A stretch of DNA of 17,520 nucleotides from Elusimicrobiaceae bacterium (GTDB lineage: Bacteria; Elusimicrobiota; Elusimicrobia; Elusimicrobiales; Elusimicrobiaceae): assembly GCA_024405075.1 (NCBI GenBank), contig JAKSPG010000010.1, forward strand, positions 1 through 17,520, written 5' to 3'. Positions 13,839 to 17,520 of the stretch are shown in pieces. The position numbers were made by a program, and so were the translations under genes. Numbering within the stretch: the stretch's first letter is position 1; every line of letters begins with the position of its first letter. The notes below the pieces were generated by a model. It did not search any database and was not told the origin of the DNA. It saw only the letters and a program-made list of their open reading frames with translations.

Positions 13839-15567
13839 GTTCGTTATTCTGCTCAATTAAATTTCTTATTTCGTCGGAACTCCCCATCAGCAGGGCCGCT
13901 TGTGCGAGGTCCGAGCATTGTTCAAAATTCGTGTTACGGATATGGTTTTTTACGCGCAAAAACATGCGCGGCGTAACGGAAAGCGCGTCTATATTTAACC
14001 CCAGTAACAGCGGCAGCATTTTGGTATCTGAAGCAATTTCTCCGCAAATGCTAACCTCTTTTGCTTTTTTGTGTGCCGTTTGAATAATTAAATTCAACGT
14101 GCGCGCTACTGCCGGGTGACACGGGTCGTACATATGGGCGACTTCTTGGTTGACGCGGTCCACGGCGATAAGATATTGGATTAAATCGTTTGTGCCGATA
14201 GAAACAAAATCTAACTCTCCGATCATGCCGTCCAACGCAATGGCGGCGGAGGGCACTTCAATCATGGCTCCCAGCGCTACTTTATTAACAGGTTTTTTCC
14301 CTTGTGCGGCGGAATCGGCCAAAATTTCATTAAACGCGCGGCGCACATGGCGGACTTCTTCCACCGACGAAACCATGGGAATCATAATGCGCAGTTGCGC
14401 CGGGACTTCGCATGCCGTACGGATAATCGCGCGCAGCTGCGTGCGCAAGAGTTCCGGGTTTTTCAAAAATAACCGTATGCCACGGCACCCCATAAAAGGG
14501 TTTTCGTCTTGGTCAAATTCGTCCAGCGGAAAATCGGGCATTTTGTCGGCGCCTAAGTCGGCCAGGCGGATAGTTACCGGGCGCATATCAAAACGCTTGG
14601 CGACCGATACGTACAAATTGTATTGGTCATCTTCCGACGGCGGCACGGGCGTTCCCATAAAAATAAATTCTGTACGTAAAAGGCCAAGCCCGTCGGTAAT
14701 GAGGTGTTTGTTTTCTTTGGTATCGGTGCGCGGGTCAAAATTGACGAGGAGTTTCACCGAATGTCCGTCCTTCGTGATGACGGGCAAGTGGTTGATCGTT
14801 TTTAAAAGTGCTTCTGTTTTTTTAAGGTCGCGCTGGATTTGGCGGTAGTTGGACAAGGTATACCGGTCCGGGTTAATAACCAACAGGCCGTTTTCCCCGT
14901 CTATGATAAGCGTATCTCCTGCGTGAACATCTTTGGACGCAGTGGACAGCCCCACCACCGCCGGGATATTCAAACTTTGTGCCAGCAGAGCCGTGTGGCT
15001 GGTTTTGCCGCCGACATCCGTGCAGAAGCCGAGAATTTTATTTTCTTTTAGGCCGATAGTGTCCGACGGATACAAATTGTGTGCCACTAACAACGACGGC
15101 TTTTGTACGGAAAATAAGAAATTATCTTTGTGGTCCGTTAAATTATTTGCTAGCCGCTTGCCGACGTCAAATAAGTCGTTGCGGCGTTCCTTAAAAAACG
15201 GATCCTCTATTTTATGAAAAGAGGCCGCCAGTTCTTGCAAAGTAAATAAAATGGCTGCCTGTGCGGAAAGCTGTTCGTGTTCAATCTTATTGGTAATGGC
15301 CGTATGAAACGCCGGGTCTTGCAAAATCAGTTTGTGGGTGGACATCAACCGGGCATATTCCGGGCCCAGGGTGTCCAGCACTTTTTGTTCGCACCCGTCC
15401 AGCTCGGCCAGGGTATTTTGCATGGCTACTTTAAATTTTTTGACTTCCGCGGCCACTTCATTTTCCGCAATATATTGCCGGGAAAGGGCAAAATTCTCGC
15501 CGGGTAGCAGTATGGCTGGCCCGATTGCTACGCCGGGGCTGGCGGCAATTCCCTTTAAAACAAGCAT
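13825..15567 (-). CDS. ptsI: PTS enzyme I (phosphoenolpyruvate-protein phosphotransferase)
   Basis: Enzyme I takes the phosphate from PEP and passes it to HPr, the first step of all PTS sugar uptake, in the cytoplasm. The 580 residues are in order: the N-terminal HPr-binding and phospho-His domain with GGKTSHTALLA (His191 as phosphorylated residue), then the PEP-binding TIM barrel with GLGLLRTEFIFMG, GCRGIRLFL, VSIGTNDLIQYLIAVDR and the active-site Cys in VSICGEIASD. All key residues are present. The ATG follows the ptsH stop directly (TAGATG). It lies downstream of mannose-family permease genes in the same operon. Confidence 0.98.
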   Translation of the reverse strand: MLVLKGIAASPGVAIGPAILLPGENFALSRQYIAENEVAAEVKKFKVAMQNTLAELDGCEQKVLDTLGPEYARLMSTHKLILQDPAFHTAITNKIEHEQLSAQAAILFTLQELAASFHKIEDPFFKERRNDLFDVGKRLANNLTDHKDNFLFSVQKPSLLVAHNLYPSDTIGLKENKILGFCTDVGGKTSHTALLAQSLNIPAVVGLSTASKDVHAGDTLIIDGENGLLVINPDRYTLSNYRQIQRDLKKTEALLKTINHLPVITKDGHSVKLLVNFDPRTDTKENKHLITDGLGLLRTEFIFMGTPVPPSEDDQYNLYVSVAKRFDMRPVTIRLADLGADKMPDFPLDEFDQDENPFMGCRGIRLFLKNPELLRTQLRAIIRTACEVPAQLRIMIPMVSSVEEVRHVRRAFNEILADSAAQGKKPVNKVALGAMIEVPSAAIALDGMIGELDFVSIGTNDLIQYLIAVDRVNQEVAHMYDPCHPAVARTLNLIIQTAHKKAKEVSICGEIASDTKMLPLLLGLNIDALSVTPRMFLRVKNHIRNTNFEQCSDLAQAALLMGSSDEIRNLIEQNNEHENP

Positions 15568-15837
15568 CTAAAATTCCTCATTAAATCTATTATCAAACAG
15601 GGTTTTAATAGCGGCGGCAGCCTCTTTTTCGTCTACACCTTCGGCTGTTAATTGTAATGTGGAACCGTGTTCTGCTGCCAGCATCATAACCCCCATAATG
15701 CTTTTAGCATCCACGCTTACGCCGTCTTTAGTTAAGTGTATATCACACGCAAAATTGCCGGCCGTTTGCGCAATGAGCGCAGCCGGGCGTGCGTGTAAAC
15801 CCAGCTGGTTTAAAATTTTTACGTGATGTTGTATCAT
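15568..15837 (-). CDS. ptsH: HPr, PTS phosphocarrier protein
   Basis: HPr carries phosphate from enzyme I to the sugar-specific EIIA/EIIB proteins. In its 89 residues the active-site motif LGLHARPA places the phosphorylated His at 15, exactly where it is expected. Ser46 in KSIMGVMML is the regulatory site phosphorylated by HPr kinase in Firmicutes and in some Gram-negative bacteria. This residue and its surroundings are conserved here, which suggests HPrK-type control; no hprK gene lies in the window. The ATG at 15837 lies 10 bases after the EIID stop. Confidence 0.97.
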   Translation of the reverse strand: MIQHHVKILNQLGLHARPAALIAQTAGNFACDIHLTKDGVSVDAKSIMGVMMLAAEHGSTLQLTAEGVDEKEAAAAIKTLFDNRFNEEF

Positions 15838-15847
15838 GTTTTCCCCG

Positions 15848-16669
15848 TTATAAATAACACACGATATTAAATATCATCGCAGACAGCAAATACAGGTACA
15901 TGTTGGGAATACGCAGTCGCTGTGTTACAAAGCTGATGCAGATGAAGAAAAGCACAATTATTGCGCGTGTAATAAATTGCAGATCGGTTGCATTAAATGC
16001 TTTTAAGTAATTATACATGCCGAACAAAATCATGCCCACCACCAGCACGAGCCCGATTTTTTTAGCGTTATAAATGGTGCGGTTCCAGTCAAATTGGGTT
16101 AAGCCAAAACACGCCTGTTCATCAGCTGTGTAGCTGATGCGCAAGCCCCGCCATTTTACAAACAACGCCAGCGTATTAAACGCGACAAATGCCGCAATAC
16201 ACGCCAGGAAAGTATAGGCCAGCGGCGGCTGGGGTTGAGGCGTAATTTCAAAGACGTTAATTTTAAGTAATATCCAAATGAACAATGCCAGTAACAACGT
16301 ACAGGGTTTAAGCGTTCCCCAAAAAAGCCGGTCCCCAATGGACGCCGTGGTAATGGACAACCCGCGCTTAATGGAGTTCCACTCGGCGAATTCCTCGTTG
16401 AATTGGGCCATATTTTGGGCTTGGGCCAAGAACTCTTCCTGCCGGGCTAAAGCTCCAAAACAAAACGAAGCCATAACCGGCTGGGTGTTAAAGGTGGATA
16501 GATACCGTGTAACAACCGAAGGAATGGCATCCGGATCGGTAGCGTAGAGTCTTTTTAAAAACGGCCACATGACAAAGAATAAACCCAGGTTTTGGTACTT
16601 GAGGTAATTCCACCCGGTTTGCAGGAAAAAGGAACGTAAGAAGAATCCTAGTTGTTGTGTAAAAGTCAT
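15848..16669 (-). CDS. PTS mannose-family EIID permease subunit
   Basis: This is one of two membrane subunits of a mannose/fructose/sorbose-family PTS transporter. The N-terminal QTGWNYLKYQNLGLFFVMWPFLKRLY (around 17-42) is the EIID signature. FCFGALARQEEF and SIKRGLSITTASIGDRLFWGTLKP are further family blocks. Hydrophobic segments lie at about 120-137, 150-168, 207-222, 236-250 and 258-273. At 273 residues it has normal size. Sugar specificity cannot be read from the sequence. It lies 4 bases after EIIC in the same operon. Confidence 0.92.
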   Translation of the reverse strand: MTFTQQLGFFLRSFFLQTGWNYLKYQNLGLFFVMWPFLKRLYATDPDAIPSVVTRYLSTFNTQPVMASFCFGALARQEEFLAQAQNMAQFNEEFAEWNSIKRGLSITTASIGDRLFWGTLKPCTLLLALFIWILLKINVFEITPQPQPPLAYTFLACIAAFVAFNTLALFVKWRGLRISYTADEQACFGLTQFDWNRTIYNAKKIGLVLVVGMILFGMYNYLKAFNATDLQFITRAIIVLFFICISFVTQRLRIPNMYLYLLSAMIFNIVCYL

Positions 16670-16673
16670 GCGG

Positions 16674-17279
16674 TTATCTCCTCTTTAGGCGAAATTCCGG
16701 CAATAAGGATGCCAGCCCAATCCACGGAACGGCCATGTAGGCAAAGCGGCAGGCAAACAAGGCCCGCACAGATATATGCGGTTGCAACCATAACATAATT
16801 TGCCCGGCACCCCAGGTGAATAATAACAGAAAAACGAATGTAACTAAAAAGCTTCCGCTTAGTTCCATCAGCATAACCCGCTTGATATACGACGGACGTT
16901 GCATGATTTTATTTTCCCACATGCCCAGTAAGTTGGCGCGTACGCGGCGCATATGCTGTTCCACAAAAGAGAATAACAATGCCCCTAGTACACCCCAAAT
17001 AAAGGACAGACACATTTCGGTGCCTCCCATATGCAATCCCAGCGACACAGCGCAACATACCACTGCGCTGGGTGGCAAGATAGTGCCCAGGGGGTTAACG
17101 TCTGCAAATAGGAGTTCGGTAAATACGCCCGCTTGAATGCCGGCTACCCAATCTCCGCTTAAGCAAGCAAAAATCGGCCCGGCAATTAACCCGCGCGAAA
17201 AAGTAAGTTGGAAAACGTAGGTAGTATCCAGTTCCAACAGGGCCGCCAATGTGCATAGCAGGAGCAGTTCAATGGTCAT
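16674..17279 (-). CDS. PTS mannose-family EIIC permease subunit
   Basis: This hydrophobic protein (201 residues, several membrane segments) has the EIIC organisation: an N-terminal LELDTTYVFQLTFSRGLIAGPIFACLSGDW, then a loop rich in Gly/Pro (ADVNPLGTILPPSAVVCCAVSL). It is shorter than the roughly 250 residues common for this subunit, and its C-terminal half diverges from ManY-type proteins. It overlaps the EIIB stop by 11 bases and EIID follows 4 bases after it, so the three are coupled. The assignment rests partly on this context. Confidence 0.87.
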   Translation of the reverse strand: MTIELLLLCTLAALLELDTTYVFQLTFSRGLIAGPIFACLSGDWVAGIQAGVFTELLFADVNPLGTILPPSAVVCCAVSLGLHMGGTEMCLSFIWGVLGALLFSFVEQHMRRVRANLLGMWENKIMQRPSYIKRVMLMELSGSFLVTFVFLLLFTWGAGQIMLWLQPHISVRALFACRFAYMAVPWIGLASLLPEFRLKRR

Positions 17280-17520
17280 GTAACACCTCGGTCACGCAGA
17301 TAGAAACCGCGTTAGGCACGGCCCGCGTTTCAATGCCGATACCTAAATCATGTATCAGTTTCACAAGCCGTTTATCATCATTATCTAAAAAAACATTTTC
17401 CGCCAGTTTTTGCGCGCCTTCCTTAAAATGCATACCGCCGATATTTACAGTATCTATTTTTAGGCCGTCTGTCAGCAAGTCGGCAAAGTCCTGCAAGGAT
17501 TCCATCAGCAGTAAAATGCG
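17269..17520 (-). CDS. PTS mannose-family EIIB subunit (partial, 5' end beyond window)
   Basis: This is the C-terminal part of the cytoplasmic EIIB subunit, which passes phosphate from EIIA to the sugar during transport. The frame is open to the window edge, where it starts RILLLMES, so the gene continues to the right. NIGGMHFKEGAQKLAENVFLD is the strongly conserved EIIB block, and RAVPN near the end agrees. The phosphorylated His, nearer the N-terminus, is outside the window. The Met at 17505 is internal and not the true start. Confidence 0.9.
   Translation of the reverse strand, partial: RILLLMESLQDFADLLTDGLKIDTVNIGGMHFKEGAQKLAENVFLDNDDKRLVKLIHDLGIGIETRAVPNAVSICVTEVLHDH

Noticed and set aside
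13838..13856. TTG start for lepA at 13856, adding six residues
   Set aside because: LepA proteins start at the MKIRNFSIVAHIDHGK region and an ATG is present exactly there.
14150..14848. 232-codon plus-strand open frame inside ptsI
   Set aside because: Antisense to a clearly real enzyme I gene, with Ser/Arg-rich composition from reversed codons and no ribosome site.

Overview
The window reads as chromosomal DNA of a gut-type Elusimicrobiota bacterium (Elusimicrobium or a related host-associated lineage). The main reason is the recurring, very uniform PilE-like pilins (core motif KAFTLIELLVVVLIIGILAA) that are abundant in that group. A Gram-negative-style gene set (ruvAB, queA, ybeY, lepA, glgC, thyX, a lipoprotein with a SpoIID domain) agrees with it. 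This assignment is inference from familiarity; no database search was possible. Most genes are on the minus strand in tight operons. The plus-strand genes are mazG, an SPFH gene and two pilins.

Layout, left to right. Positions 1-200: the start of a pilin gene on the minus strand that leaves the window; its 57-residue leader contains a palindromic repeat. About 231-486: a gene-free stretch with several perfect inverted repeats, two of which interleave as a pseudoknot. It is probably a structured RNA or the 5' leader of that pilin. Positions 505-4241: a minus-strand group of a secreted beta-rich protein, thyX, glgC, an intrinsic terminator, then ybeY. Positions 4278-5608: divergent mazG, then an SPFH/prohibitin-like gene with a terminator. 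Positions 5639-6201: pilin cassette 1. Positions 6212-10166: minus operon ruvA-ruvB-spoIID-like-queA from what looks like a leaderless promoter. Positions 10203-11372: a secreted trypsin-like protease. Positions 11478-12006: pilin cassette 2, a near copy of the promoter and N-terminal part of cassette 1. Positions 12009-17520: minus operon of mannose-family PTS EIIB (partial), EIIC, EIID, then HPr, enzyme I and LepA.

Functionally, the PTS operon combines a sugar permease with the general phosphotransfer proteins, so uptake can be followed from EI (His191) to HPr (His15) to the EIIB-EIIC-EIID complex; the EIIA component must lie outside the window. ruvA-ruvB make the Holliday-junction motor. 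The pilins belong to a type IV pilus or pseudopilus system whose machinery is not here.

The most unusual material is regulatory and repeat DNA: the pseudoknotted candidate RNA beside ybeY, the palindromic element read through as pilin leader, a hairpin over that pilin's ribosome site, the two copied pilin promoters with an 11-T tract between -35 and -10, and several start codons placed where the transcript itself should begin.
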